Shown: positions 1-6,412, counted from the stretch's first letter. The stretch: DNA of 11,334 nucleotides from Pseudomonadota bacterium (GCA_023434095.1 JAEYTJ010000166.1:1-11334); one strand, 5' to 3'. Program-made: numbers and translations. The notes: generated by a model from the sequence alone, not told the origin.

Positions 1-855
1 GTTCAGCTGCCGCCGGAAGCGCGCGCGCCGGTGGAGCCGCGCCCGCCGATGATCTCACGGGGTCCCGCCCGCGATATCGGCATCGAGCCGGCTCTGGCGC
101 CCTCCGCCGCGGCGGCGGCTGCGGTACCCGTCGGCCGCCGTCCGCTCGAACCGCGCGTCCCCGAGGTCGTGGAGCCGGTCCGCATGCCGCCGCCGGCCGC
201 CCCCTCGCCGAACACGCCCGCCGCCGCTACCATGGGTCACCGCGCGGAGCCGATCGTCACGGCGCCCTCGGAGCCGGAGGTGGGCGCCCGGGTCACCGTG
301 AAGGTCGATCCGCTCTTTGCCGACATGGCGGAACACCTCGAAGAGGCGCTGCGCCGCCCGCCCGCACCCGAAGCCGAGCCTGTCCGGCCGCCGGGCCCGG
401 CCTCAGCCTCGGCCGTCGACTCGCCGGCCTTCGAGCCGGCGCTGGAAAGGGCGCTGGATAGAACGGCCCGCCCCGCTCCGCCCGCCGCCGCCGCGATGAC
501 GCCGGCCCATGTACCGATTCCGGTCCCCGTCGCCGCGCCAGCTCCCGTCGCGGCGGTGGCGGCCTCGGTGATCGAGCCGGTGCCGGTGCCGATCGTGCGG
601 GGCCCCCATGCCGGGGCGCCAGCCGTGAATCCTCCTTCCGGCGCCCCTGATGAGTCCGCTCCCGACATTCGCCTCGACGCTGGCGTGGAGCCGGCGCCCA
701 CCCCGATCCCGGCGGCACCGCCGGTCAGGGCCATCGACATGTTCGCCCCGGAAATTCGCCTTCCCGACGACGCCGGCAAGCCACCTCGGAGCGAGGACGA
801 AGACCTGTTCGAGGAAGAGATGGCCAGCCTTCTCGGTCGCAACCGCAGGCCCTGA
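1..855 (+). CDS. C-terminal part of a Pro/Ala-rich protein, possibly FliO-type flagellar export protein (partial at 5' end)
   Basis: The frame is open from base 1 to a TGA at 853-855, so 284 codons are visible and the true start lies outside the window. The visible part is almost entirely low-complexity and proline/alanine-rich, as expected for a disordered tail. Two amphipathic patches stand out: one from base 307 (DPLFADMAEHLEEALRRP) and the extreme C-terminus from base 799 (EDLFEEEMASLLGRNRRP). They share a [DE]xLF...MAxxL...RRP pattern. A short APxIRL motif also occurs twice (from 658 and from 745). Some alphaproteobacterial FliO proteins, as I recall them, have a short N-terminal membrane domain followed by a long Pro-rich tail ending in a similar EMAxLLGR motif, which is why FliO is suggested. 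The membrane domain that would prove it is not in the window. That this is a coding region is well supported by the uniform codon bias and the terminator just after the stop. The FliO identity is only a guess. Confidence 0.6.
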   Translation, partial: VQLPPEARAPVEPRPPMISRGPARDIGIEPALAPSAAAAAAVPVGRRPLEPRVPEVVEPVRMPPPAAPSPNTPAAATMGHRAEPIVTAPSEPEVGARVTVKVDPLFADMAEHLEEALRRPPAPEAEPVRPPGPASASAVDSPAFEPALERALDRTARPAPPAAAAMTPAHVPIPVPVAAPAPVAAVAASVIEPVPVPIVRGPHAGAPAVNPPSGAPDESAPDIRLDAGVEPAPTPIPAAPPVRAIDMFAPEIRLPDDAGKPPRSEDEDLFEEEMASLLGRNRRP

Positions 856-892
856 GGCGGGTGGTCCGCCCGCCTCGAGGACGCCAAAAACG

Positions 893-926
893 AAAAGGGC
901 GACCCGTTGTCCGGGCCGCCCTTTTT
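893..926. terminator. Bidirectional intrinsic terminator between the convergent genes
   Basis: The stem pairs 893-901 (AAAAGGGCG) with 917-925 (CGCCCTTTT), and continues after one A/C mismatch with CCCG (903-906) against CGGG (912-915), closing a five-base loop. It is followed by a T-run on the plus strand (922-926) and flanked by A-rich sequence that gives a T-run on the minus strand. It sits 37 bp after the upstream gene's stop and 51 bp beyond the dksA stop, so it can end transcription from both sides. Confidence 0.85.
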
Positions 927-977
927 CATATCCCCTCGCCACCTGCACGAACGCCGGCCCGTGACGGCGCGAGCGTT

Positions 978-1394
978 CTAGTCGTCGCGATACACGCGCT
1001 CGCGACGCTCATGCCGCTCCTGCGCCTCGATCGACAGCGTCGCGATCGGGCGCGCCTCGAGCCGCTTGAGCGAGATCGGCTCGCCGGTCTCCTCGCAATA
1101 GCCGTAGGACCCGTCGTCGATCCGCTCCAGCGCCGATTCGATCTTGGCGATGAGCTTGCGCTGGCGGTCGCGTGCCCGGAGCTCGATGGCGCGGTCGGTC
1201 TCCGACGAGGCGCGGTCGGCAATGTCCGGGTGGTTCTGATTCTCGTCCTGAAGGTGCTGAAGCGTCTCTTTCGCCTCGCGCAGGATGTCTTCCTTCCACT
1301 GCAGCAGCTTGTGGCGGAAATATTCCCGCTGCCGCTCGTTCATGAAAGGCTCGTCCTCGCGGGGGCGATACTCTTGGTCGATCTCAACCGACAT
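978..1394 (-). CDS. dksA: RNA polymerase-binding transcription factor DksA (single-cysteine alphaproteobacterial type)
   Basis: This 138-residue protein matches DksA in length and layout. Helical N-terminal and coiled-coil segments span roughly residues 18-95, and a C-terminal globular region follows. The coiled-coil tip carries the DxxDxA motif (D57, D60, A62), which in E. coli DksA (D71, D74, A76) reaches into the RNA polymerase secondary channel and supports the ppGpp-dependent response. The C-terminal finger region (YGYCEETGEPI, then ARPIATLSIEAQE) keeps only one of the four classical zinc-binding cysteines, C100. This is known for DksA of some alphaproteobacteria such as Rhodobacter. DksA lowers rRNA and ribosomal promoter activity and raises amino-acid biosynthesis promoters during starvation. 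The start at 1394 is preceded by GAGG (1405-1408), about 10 bases away. The gene appears monocistronic, with its own promoter candidate upstream and a strong terminator downstream. Confidence 0.95.
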   Translation of the reverse strand: MSVEIDQEYRPREDEPFMNERQREYFRHKLLQWKEDILREAKETLQHLQDENQNHPDIADRASSETDRAIELRARDRQRKLIAKIESALERIDDGSYGYCEETGEPISLKRLEARPIATLSIEAQERHERRERVYRDD

Positions 1395-1438
1395 CGGCCT
1401 TGGTCCTCGTTTTCCGGGGGCACCCCTGTCGGGGGCAG

Positions 1439-1467
1439 CTTATATCGCCACGCTCCGCCCCGCACAA
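1439..1467 (-). promoter_or_regulatory. Candidate sigma-70-type promoter of dksA
   Basis: On the minus strand a -35 element TTGTGC (1467-1462) lies exactly 17 bases from a -10 element TATAAG (1444-1439). Transcription would start near 1431-1432, giving a 5' leader of about 37 bases. The bases right after the -10 (CTGCCCC) form a GC-rich discriminator, a feature of promoters that ppGpp and DksA repress. The start of the leader can fold into a small CCCC/GGGG hairpin (1423-1434). This is sequence inspection only; no transcription data are available. Confidence 0.55.
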
Positions 1468-1537
1468 CACCTCACAGCGTCATGCGCTCGACACGAAATG
1501 CCGGATTTTTCAGCAGCTTGAGCGCCCAAACGAGGCA

Positions 1538-1556
1538 GGGAGCCATTACGGCTCCC
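1538..1556 (-). terminator. Hairpin downstream of the OmpV-like gene, possible terminator
   Basis: A perfect seven-base stem, GGGAGCC (1538-1544) with GGCTCCC (1550-1556), closes a five-base loop 58 bp beyond the stop of the OmpV-like gene. No long T-run follows on the minus strand, so it may be a weak terminator or an RNA-stabilising 3' hairpin. It lies between the OmpV-like gene and the dksA promoter, consistent with separate transcription of the two. Confidence 0.4.
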
Positions 1557-1614
1557 GGACGCGGAACGTGTCCGCGCCGCAAAAGGAAGTGGACCGGTAT
1601 CCCGACCCGCGAAA

Positions 1615-2481
1615 CTACTCGAAACCGAGGAAGAAGGTGTAGGCGAGCGACACGCCGGCCTGGAACTGGTTGCGGTCGCCGTGCTGCACAACGAGCGGGC
1701 TGTCTGCGGCGTCGTCCATCAGATATTTGTACTCGGCGAACACCGAACCGGTGATGTTCTCGGTGAAGCGCTTCACCACCTGGCCGCCGAAGCCCACGGA
1801 GTAGATGCCGCCGCCCGCCTGATACGGCGTCAGCGGGTTGCCAAGCGCCTGTGCAAACGCAGCTTCGGCCGCGGTGATTCCGTAATAGGTGTCGACATAG
1901 CCGGAACTGGCCAGCGTCATCCGCGGACCGGCCGACAGCGTCACGCCCCAGAGTTCGGGGCTGAAGTGGATGGCATCGATCGCGAAGTCCGCAACCACGC
2001 CCTCGAAGCCGCCGAAGCCGTAGCGGACGTCGCCGCGCAGGCGCAGCCAGTCTATCGGGAACCACTGCGCGTAGCCGCCGATCTGGAAGGCATAGTCGAT
2101 ATCGGCCATGCCGCGCAGGGCGTTGGAGCTGGAGGAATCACGTTTCCAGTTCATCGTGCCGGTGATGCCGGCTTCGAACACGCCGGTGTCGAACAGCGCG
2201 ATGCTGGGATTGTCGTTGAAGCTCTTGAACTCGCTCAGCCGGTCGGCGCGAGTGATGCTGATGATCGGCTTGAAGCCGAACTCGTAATCGTCGGAGCCCA
2301 TCCACTCGGGCGAACCCATGAGGTAGCCGCCGAGCGTCAGCGTCCACTGGCGGTCGCGCGATTCGGCCGGAGCGTAGGCCGGGTCGCCCTTGTAGGCCAT
2401 GTCGGCGGCCTGGGTGACCGACGCCGAAAGGCCGAGCGTCCCCGCAACAACCACGACACTCGCGAAGCCGACTGACCGCAT
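1615..2481 (-). CDS. MipA/OmpV family outer-membrane protein
   Basis: This 288-residue protein has a clear Sec signal peptide: basic start MRS, hydrophobic core VVVVAGTLGLSA, and a likely cut after A25 (VTQA/ADM). The mature part looks like a transmembrane beta barrel, with alternating strands rich in Tyr, Phe, Trp and Gly, such as WTLTLGGYLMGSPEWMG near the start and GVSLAYTFFLGFE at the end. The Gly-Tyr-rich N-terminal strands and the overall length suit the MipA/OmpV family. Members sit in the outer membrane; E. coli MipA links the lytic transglycosylase MltA to PBP1B, while others respond to osmotic or antibiotic stress. I chose the second of two in-frame ATGs, because AGGA (2493-2490) lies 8 bases before it but touches the first one at 2490. 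The final residue is Glu after Phe, slightly off the usual terminal-aromatic barrel signal. The family call is fairly firm; the substrate or partner is unknown. Confidence 0.8.
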   Translation of the reverse strand: MRSVGFASVVVVAGTLGLSASVTQAADMAYKGDPAYAPAESRDRQWTLTLGGYLMGSPEWMGSDDYEFGFKPIISITRADRLSEFKSFNDNPSIALFDTGVFEAGITGTMNWKRDSSSSNALRGMADIDYAFQIGGYAQWFPIDWLRLRGDVRYGFGGFEGVVADFAIDAIHFSPELWGVTLSAGPRMTLASSGYVDTYYGITAAEAAFAQALGNPLTPYQAGGGIYSVGFGGQVVKRFTENITGSVFAEYKYLMDDAADSPLVVQHGDRNQFQAGVSLAYTFFLGFE

Positions 2482-2489
2482 TGCAACCA

Positions 2490-2493
2490 TCCT
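2490..2493 (-). promoter_or_regulatory. Ribosome binding site that sets the OmpV-like start
   Basis: AGGA on the minus strand is 8 bases from the ATG at 2481 and overlaps the alternative ATG at 2490, so the inner ATG is the better start. The shorter N-terminus also gives a more typical signal peptide. Confidence 0.55.
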
Positions 2494-2668
2494 GTGAAAC
2501 CGACAGCCTCTTCCTTACATCAGCCTAGCACGCAAGTGGTTGCCGAAAAGTCACTTAATGGCCGTCAATCAATAAGGCGCCGATGGTCGCGGATGCTCGC
2601 ACCGCGCGATCTCGTGCCTATATGTTGCCTACGCCCTCTGCTTTCGTTCGCTCTGGCCCTGGATCCCG
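2494..2668. other. Divergent intergenic region between the OmpV-like gene and sixA
   Basis: This 175-bp gap must hold promoters for both directions. Its centre (about 2538-2575) is clearly more AT-rich than the surrounding genes. On the minus strand a weak candidate is TTTTCG, 16 bases, then TAGGCT, upstream of the OmpV-like gene. On the plus strand a TATATG near 2619-2624 could serve as a -10, but it has no convincing -35. No strong operator palindrome was found. Confidence 0.4.
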
Positions 2669-3187
2669 ATGCTCCGCCTCATCCTGCTCCGTCACGCCAA
2701 GTCCGCCTGGCCGGACGGGGTCGCCGACATCGACCGGCCGCTGGCCCCGCGGGGCGTCCGCGCCGCCGCCGCCATCGGCGCCTATATGGCGCAGGAGGGT
2801 TTGCTTCCCGCCCGCGTCTTCGTCTCGCCGGCTCGCCGGACCATCGAGACCTGGGAAATCGCCACCCGCGACTGGCCCGTGCACGCTCCGCCGGCCTATG
2901 AGCGCAGCATCTACGAGGCCCCGGCCGCCAGCCTCATGCGCCTGGTCAAGGCCCAGGACGACGCCTCGCCGCTGATGCTGGTGGGGCACAATCCCGGCAT
3001 GGAGGACTTCACCGCCCTGCTCCTGCGCCGCGAGCAGCGTGCCAAGGTGCTGCCGAAATTCCCCACCGGCGCCTTTGCCGTCATCGACGTGCCGGCGGCG
3101 AGCTGGGCGGATATTGAGCCGGGCATCGGCACGCTGGAGCGGTTCGTCACGCCGCGCGCACTCGGGGTCACGAAGGAGAAGGACTAG
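2669..3187 (+). CDS. sixA: SixA-type histidine phosphatase (phosphoglycerate-mutase fold)
   Basis: This 172-residue protein has the histidine phosphatase core. The catalytic LLRHAKSAW motif holds R8 and H9, the latter being the residue transiently phosphorylated in this superfamily. It is followed by the DRPLAPRG block typical of SixA (residues 22-29). A second phosphate-binding block is SPARRTIETW (53-62), and the second catalytic histidine is H107 in LVGHNPGMEDF. The small size without an inserted cap is typical of SixA, which in E. coli removes phosphate from histidine phosphotransfer proteins; the natural substrate here is unknown. The ribosome binding site is weak (CTGGA upstream of the ATG at 2669), but earlier in-frame starts would not improve the motif. 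It is the first gene of the operon, and its stop lies only 2 bases before the ycjX GTG, indicating cotranscription and probably coupled translation. Confidence 0.88.
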   Translation: MLRLILLRHAKSAWPDGVADIDRPLAPRGVRAAAAIGAYMAQEGLLPARVFVSPARRTIETWEIATRDWPVHAPPAYERSIYEAPAASLMRLVKAQDDASPLMLVGHNPGMEDFTALLLRREQRAKVLPKFPTGAFAVIDVPAASWADIEPGIGTLERFVTPRALGVTKEKD

Positions 3188-3189
3188 CC

Positions 3190-4653
3190 GTGCCCTCCCG
3201 CTTGGAATGGCTGCTGGACGAGGCGCGCCTGACCGCGCAGACGCTTATCGACCGCGCCGAGGATCTCACCAGCCCGACACTGCGGCTCGGCATCACCGGC
3301 CTGTCGCGGGCGGGGAAGACCGTGTTCACCACCGCGCTGATCCATGCGCTGATGCGCGGAGGGCGGCTGCCGGTCTTCCGGGCCATGCATGAAGGGCGCA
3401 TCGCCGCCGCGCGGCTGGAGCCGCAGCCCGACGACGGCGTGCCGCGCTTCGACTATGAGGGGCACCTCGCCACGCTGGTGGACGACCGCCGCTGGCCGGA
3501 ATCGACCCGGCGCATCAGCGAATTGCGCCTCGCCATCGATTACGCCCCGGCGCGCGGCGGACGGCGCACCCTTACCCTCGACATCGTCGACTATCCCGGC
3601 GAATGGCTGCTCGACCTTCCGCTGCTGGACCAGTCCTTCGCCGATTTCTGCCGCCACAGCCTCTCGCTTGCCCGAGCGCCGGCCCGCCGCCCTCTCGCCG
3701 GCCCGTTCCTGGCGGCGCTTGAGGCAGCCGACCCGACCGCTGCCGCCGACGAGGCAGACGCCCGCCGGCTGGCGGCCCTGTTCACCGACTATCTCGCCGC
3801 CTGCCGCGCCGAGACCGTATCGATGAGCCTGCTGCCGCCGGGGCGCTTCCTGATGCCGGGTGACCTCGAAGGTTCGCCCGCCCTCACCTTCGCGCCGCTC
3901 GACCTCCCCGACGGAGCGGAGGCGCCCGCCGGCTCGCTGCACGCGATGATGGAGCGGCGCTTCGAGGCTTATAAGGAACGCATCGTCCGGCCGTTCTTCC
4001 GCGACCATTTCGCCCGGCTCGACCGGCAGATCGTGCTCATCGACGTGCTCTCCGCCCTCAATGCCGGGCCGGCGGCGCTGGCCGACCTCGAATCGGCGCT
4101 GGACGGCATTCTCACCGCCTTCCGCATCGGCCGAAACTCCTGGCTCTCCGCGCTCTTCCGCCACCGCATCGGCAAGGTGCTTTTCGCGGCCACCAAGGCC
4201 GACCATCTGCACCACACCAGCCACGACCCGCTGGAAGCGATCCTGAGGCGGCTGGTCGAGCGGGCGTTGGCGCGGGCGGAAGGCGCGGGTGCCGACATCG
4301 ACGTGGTGGCGCTCGCCGCCGTGCGGGCGACGCGCGAAGCCATGGTGAAGCGCGGGCGGGCGCATCTGCCCGCCATCGTCGGCGTGCCCGAGGCCGGCCA
4401 GCACGGGGCGGACGCGTTCGACGGGCTGGCGGAAGCCGCCGTCTTCCCCGGCGACCTGCCGGAAAATCCCTCCGCGCTGTTCGATCCCGCGCACGGTTTC
4501 AACGGCCTGTCCGACGCGGCCGGCGGCGATTTCCGCTTCCTGCGCTTCCGCCCCCCGCAGGTGGAGCGCAACGCTGAGAACCTCGCGCTGCCGCTTCCCC
4601 ATATTCGTCTCGACCGCGCGTTGGAATTCCTCCTCGGCGACCGGCTGAAATAG
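3190..4653 (+). CDS. ycjX: YcjX family P-loop GTPase-like protein (DUF463)
   Basis: This 487-residue protein has a Walker A motif G37-LSRAG-K43-T44, a DxxG-like motif in DIVDYPGEWLLDLPLLD (D134 and G137), and TKAD (335-338) in the position of a guanine-specificity motif. The block RPFFRDHFARLDRQIVLID (268-286) precedes NAGPAALADLESAL, another recognisable YcjX region. Length and motif order match the YcjX family. Crystal structures of family members show an unusual nucleotide-binding GTPase fold, and the physiological role is not settled; in E. coli ycjX-ycjF belong to the phage-shock (PspF) regulon. Translation starts at GTG 3190, preceded by AAGGAG (3173-3178) and AAGGA (3179-3183), both inside the end of sixA. 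No membrane segment is evident, so it is presumably cytoplasmic and may be recruited to the membrane by YcjF, encoded 23 bases downstream. Confidence 0.92.
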   Translation: MPSRLEWLLDEARLTAQTLIDRAEDLTSPTLRLGITGLSRAGKTVFTTALIHALMRGGRLPVFRAMHEGRIAAARLEPQPDDGVPRFDYEGHLATLVDDRRWPESTRRISELRLAIDYAPARGGRRTLTLDIVDYPGEWLLDLPLLDQSFADFCRHSLSLARAPARRPLAGPFLAALEAADPTAAADEADARRLAALFTDYLAACRAETVSMSLLPPGRFLMPGDLEGSPALTFAPLDLPDGAEAPAGSLHAMMERRFEAYKERIVRPFFRDHFARLDRQIVLIDVLSALNAGPAALADLESALDGILTAFRIGRNSWLSALFRHRIGKVLFAATKADHLHHTSHDPLEAILRRLVERALARAEGAGADIDVVALAAVRATREAMVKRGRAHLPAIVGVPEAGQHGADAFDGLAEAAVFPGDLPENPSALFDPAHGFNGLSDAAGGDFRFLRFRPPQVERNAENLALPLPHIRLDRALEFLLGDRLK

Positions 4654-4676
4654 AGCCCGGTTGGAAACGGACCCTC

Positions 4677-5738
4677 ATGAGCGACCGCACCCCTCGCCGC
4701 CCGCAAGCCTTCCGTCTCGACGATCCCGGCGTCGTTCTGGCCGAAGAGGGCCGCGCCGCGCCGCGCGGGGCCGTGGTGGTCACCCCCACGCCGACCGAAG
4801 CTGCGGAGGAGATCGCCCCGCTTCCGCCCGCCCCGCCGAAGACCTCCCGCTGGGGCCAGCTTTTCTGGACCGGCCTCGGCGGGCTGGTCAGCCTCGGCGT
4901 CGGGCTGGCGGTGACGAAGCTGGTGGAGGATCTCTTCGCCCGCGCCGACTGGCTCGGCTATGTCGGCCTCGCCTTCGCGCTGGCGCTGGCGCTGGCCACC
5001 CTCGCCATCCTGACGCGCGAGGCGTTCGGGCTCGTCCGCCTGCGCACGCTCAACCATCTGCGCGAACAGGCGGCGGAGGCGCTGGCGAAGGACGACCGGC
5101 GACTGGCCGAATCGGTGACGGGCGAGCTCATGGCCATCGCCGCCACCTCGCCGCGCCTGTTCCGCGCCCGCACAGAGCTCGCCGGTCATCTCGACGCGAT
5201 CATCGACGGCGCCGACCTGATCCGGCTCACCGAACGCCAACTGATGGCGCCGCTCGACGCCGAGGCGACGCAGCTGGTGTCGAACGCCGCCAAGCGGGTC
5301 TCGGTCGTCACCGCCGTCTCGCCGCGCGCCGCGGTGGACCTGATCTTCGTGCTTGTCACCGCCATCGGTCTGGTGCGGCGGCTGGCGCTGCTCTATGGCG
5401 GGCGGCCGGGCGCTCTCGGCATGGTGCGTCTGTTCCGGCAGGTGGTGACCCACCTCGCCGTGACCGGCGGCATGGCGGCCGGAGATTCGCTGATCCAGCA
5501 GGTGGTGGGCCATGGCATAGCGGCCAAGCTCTCGGCGCGGCTCGGCGAGGGCGTGGTCAACGGCCTGCTCACCGCCCGGCTCGGCATCGCCGCCATCGAG
5601 GTGACGCGACCTCTGCCCTTCGTCGCGCTGCCAGCCCCGGCGCTCGGCGACGTCGCCTCCGGCCTCGTCAGCCGCGGCGAGCCCAAGGACCCGGCAAGCG
5701 AGGCGGTGAAGCCGCCCTTAGGGCCTGTTCACCCCTGA
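4677..5738 (+). CDS. ycjF: YcjF family inner-membrane protein (TIGR01620/DUF697)
   Basis: This 353-residue protein starts with a Pro/Ala-rich cytoplasmic tail (1-57). Two hydrophobic segments follow (about 62-81, FWTGLGGLVSLGVGLAVT, and 94-113, GYVGLAFALALALATLAILT), separated by a short acidic loop. A helical middle domain follows. The C-terminal DUF697-like half (about 200-330) contains AAVDLIFVLVTAIGLVRRLALLYGG in two stretches and the Gly/Ala-rich VTHLAVTGGMAAGDSLIQQ. The opening FRLDDPGVVL motif (12-21) is characteristic of YcjF. YcjF is almost always encoded beside YcjX, and the pair probably works as one membrane-associated stress or envelope unit, though the mechanism is not established. 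The ribosome binding site is poor (only a GGA near the ATG), so translation may depend on termination of ycjX 23 bases upstream. Its 3' end overlaps the opposing ferredoxin gene by 10 bases. Confidence 0.9.
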   Translation: MSDRTPRRPQAFRLDDPGVVLAEEGRAAPRGAVVVTPTPTEAAEEIAPLPPAPPKTSRWGQLFWTGLGGLVSLGVGLAVTKLVEDLFARADWLGYVGLAFALALALATLAILTREAFGLVRLRTLNHLREQAAEALAKDDRRLAESVTGELMAIAATSPRLFRARTELAGHLDAIIDGADLIRLTERQLMAPLDAEATQLVSNAAKRVSVVTAVSPRAAVDLIFVLVTAIGLVRRLALLYGGRPGALGMVRLFRQVVTHLAVTGGMAAGDSLIQQVVGHGIAAKLSARLGEGVVNGLLTARLGIAAIEVTRPLPFVALPAPALGDVASGLVSRGEPKDPASEAVKPPLGPVHP

Positions 5739-6049
5739 TGTTCGGGGGTGCGCACGACGAGGCCGTCCAGGGCCTCGGTGATCTTGATCTGGCAGGACAG
5801 CCGCGACGTGGGACGCACGTCCGAGGCAAAGTCGAGCATGTCCTCTTCCATCGGGCCCGGCTCGCCGACCGCGGCCTGCCATGCTTCGTCCACATAGACG
5901 TGACAAGTCGCACAGGCGCAGGCGCCGCCGCATTCGGCGTCGATTCCCGGGACGCCGTTGCGGATCGCCGCTTCCATCACCGTGGCGCCGATAGCGGCCT
6001 CCACGGTGCGCTCGGTGTCGGTGGCGTCGATGAAGGTGATCTTGGGCAT
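5729..6049 (-). CDS. Adrenodoxin/putidaredoxin-type [2Fe-2S] ferredoxin
   Basis: This 106-residue protein is a complete small ferredoxin. The cluster ligands are C40, C46, C49 and C86, spaced Cx5Cx2Cx36C as in the adrenodoxin, putidaredoxin and Rhodobacter FdVI class. The segment CGGACACATCHVYVDEAW (40-57) and the later SRLSCQI (82-88) are hallmark blocks. Such ferredoxins are cytoplasmic one-electron carriers, used in Fe-S cluster assembly or for P450 and other oxygenase partners; no partner reductase or oxygenase lies nearby, so a housekeeping role is more likely. C44 is an extra cysteine between ligands, not unusual in this class. The start ATG at 6049 has no strong Shine-Dalgarno sequence. 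It is convergent with ycjF and divergent from the giant gene, with 392 bp between the two starts. Confidence 0.93.
   Translation of the reverse strand: MPKITFIDATDTERTVEAAIGATVMEAAIRNGVPGIDAECGGACACATCHVYVDEAWQAAVGEPGPMEEDMLDFASDVRPTSRLSCQIKITEALDGLVVRTPEHQG
5730..5750. terminator. Hairpin over the overlapping 3' ends of ycjF and the ferredoxin gene
   Basis: CACCCC (5730-5735) can pair with GGGGTG (5745-5750) around a nine-base loop that begins with the ycjF TGA. With only a 10-bp overlap between convergent stops, this is the sole obvious structure that could end transcripts. A second small stem GGCGG/CCGCC lies at 5702-5716. There is no T-run on either strand, so termination would be inefficient or Rho-dependent. 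Confidence 0.3.
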
Positions 6050-6204
6050 GGGGCGGGGCTTCAGCGATTTGGAATGACTTCAGGAATGTCCGCCCTAGAT
6101 AGCTGCCAGACGCGCCGAACGCCAGCCGGCTCGCGCATCGCGGCCCCGGTTCGGCTGCGGGCCGATTCGTGGCGGCAACCGGCGTCGGGACGATTTTTGG
6201 AAGA

Positions 6205-6271
6205 GCGTTAATCAGAGGTTTCGGGACGTGGTAAACAGGGCGTTAACGATAACTGAAATCGCCTCGTTAAC
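6205..6271 (+). promoter_or_regulatory. Cluster of GTTAA/GTTAAC boxes, candidate regulator binding sites
   Basis: GCGTTAA occurs at 6205-6211 and again at 6240-6246, and the palindrome GTTAAC occurs at 6242-6247 and 6266-6271, 24 bases apart. The last is followed by CC, giving TTAACC, a half-site of the alphaproteobacterial cell-cycle regulator CtrA (full site TTAA-N7-TTAA). No pair shows the exact seven-base spacing, so CtrA is only one possibility. The region is roughly 170-235 bp upstream of the giant gene's start. Confidence 0.3.
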
Positions 6272-6320
6272 CCCCGTTCCATTTCCGATGGTCAAGAGCG
6301 TAGGATAAAGCTGCGGGGAA

Positions 6321-6372
6321 CTGGCGTTCCTCTCGTCAAGTGCGGGGTCTCTCCCACCGGCGAGTACGCCAG
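6321..6372 (+). repeat. Inverted repeat in the leader of the giant gene
   Basis: CTGGCGT (6321-6327) is exactly complementary to ACGCCAG (6366-6372). An inner CTCG (6332-6335) can pair with CGAG (6361-6364). The arms enclose about 38 bases that include GGGG and CCC tracts. It could form a cruciform or an mRNA leader stem. Confidence 0.4.
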
Positions 6373-6391
6373 AACTCCACGAAACCCCGGG

Positions 6392-6412
6392 CCGACGGCG
6401 CAAGCCGGTCGG
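6392..6412 (+). promoter_or_regulatory. Leader stem-loop with GCAA (GNRA) tetraloop
   Basis: CCGACGGC (6392-6399) pairs with GCCGGTCGG (6404-6412) with one bulged G, closed by a GCAA tetraloop (6400-6403). It ends 14 bases before the ribosome binding site of the giant gene, close enough to influence translation or mRNA stability. It resembles no riboswitch I recognise. Confidence 0.4.

Noticed and set aside
861..1754. Plus-strand open frame opposite dksA
   Set aside because: DksA on the minus strand is unmistakable, and this frame runs through its terminator, promoter and the end of the OmpV-like gene.
2488..2490. Upstream ATG as start of the OmpV-like gene
   Set aside because: Its ribosome binding site would have no spacing; the ATG three codons later is correctly spaced.
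3184..4602. Long minus-strand open frame (472 codons) opposite ycjX
   Set aside because: The plus frame carries clear YcjX motifs (Walker A, TKAD). The antisense product is Gly/Arg/Glu-rich without recognisable motifs.
3969..5513. 514-codon minus-strand open frame spanning ycjX and ycjF
   Set aside because: It crosses two well-supported plus-strand genes and has the low-complexity composition expected of an antisense shadow.
5903..5930. Extra cysteine (C44) in the ferredoxin as a sign of a different cluster type
   Set aside because: The four ligands with Cx5Cx2Cx36C spacing are all present, and a CGGxCxCxTC arrangement is common in alphaproteobacterial adrenodoxin-type ferredoxins.
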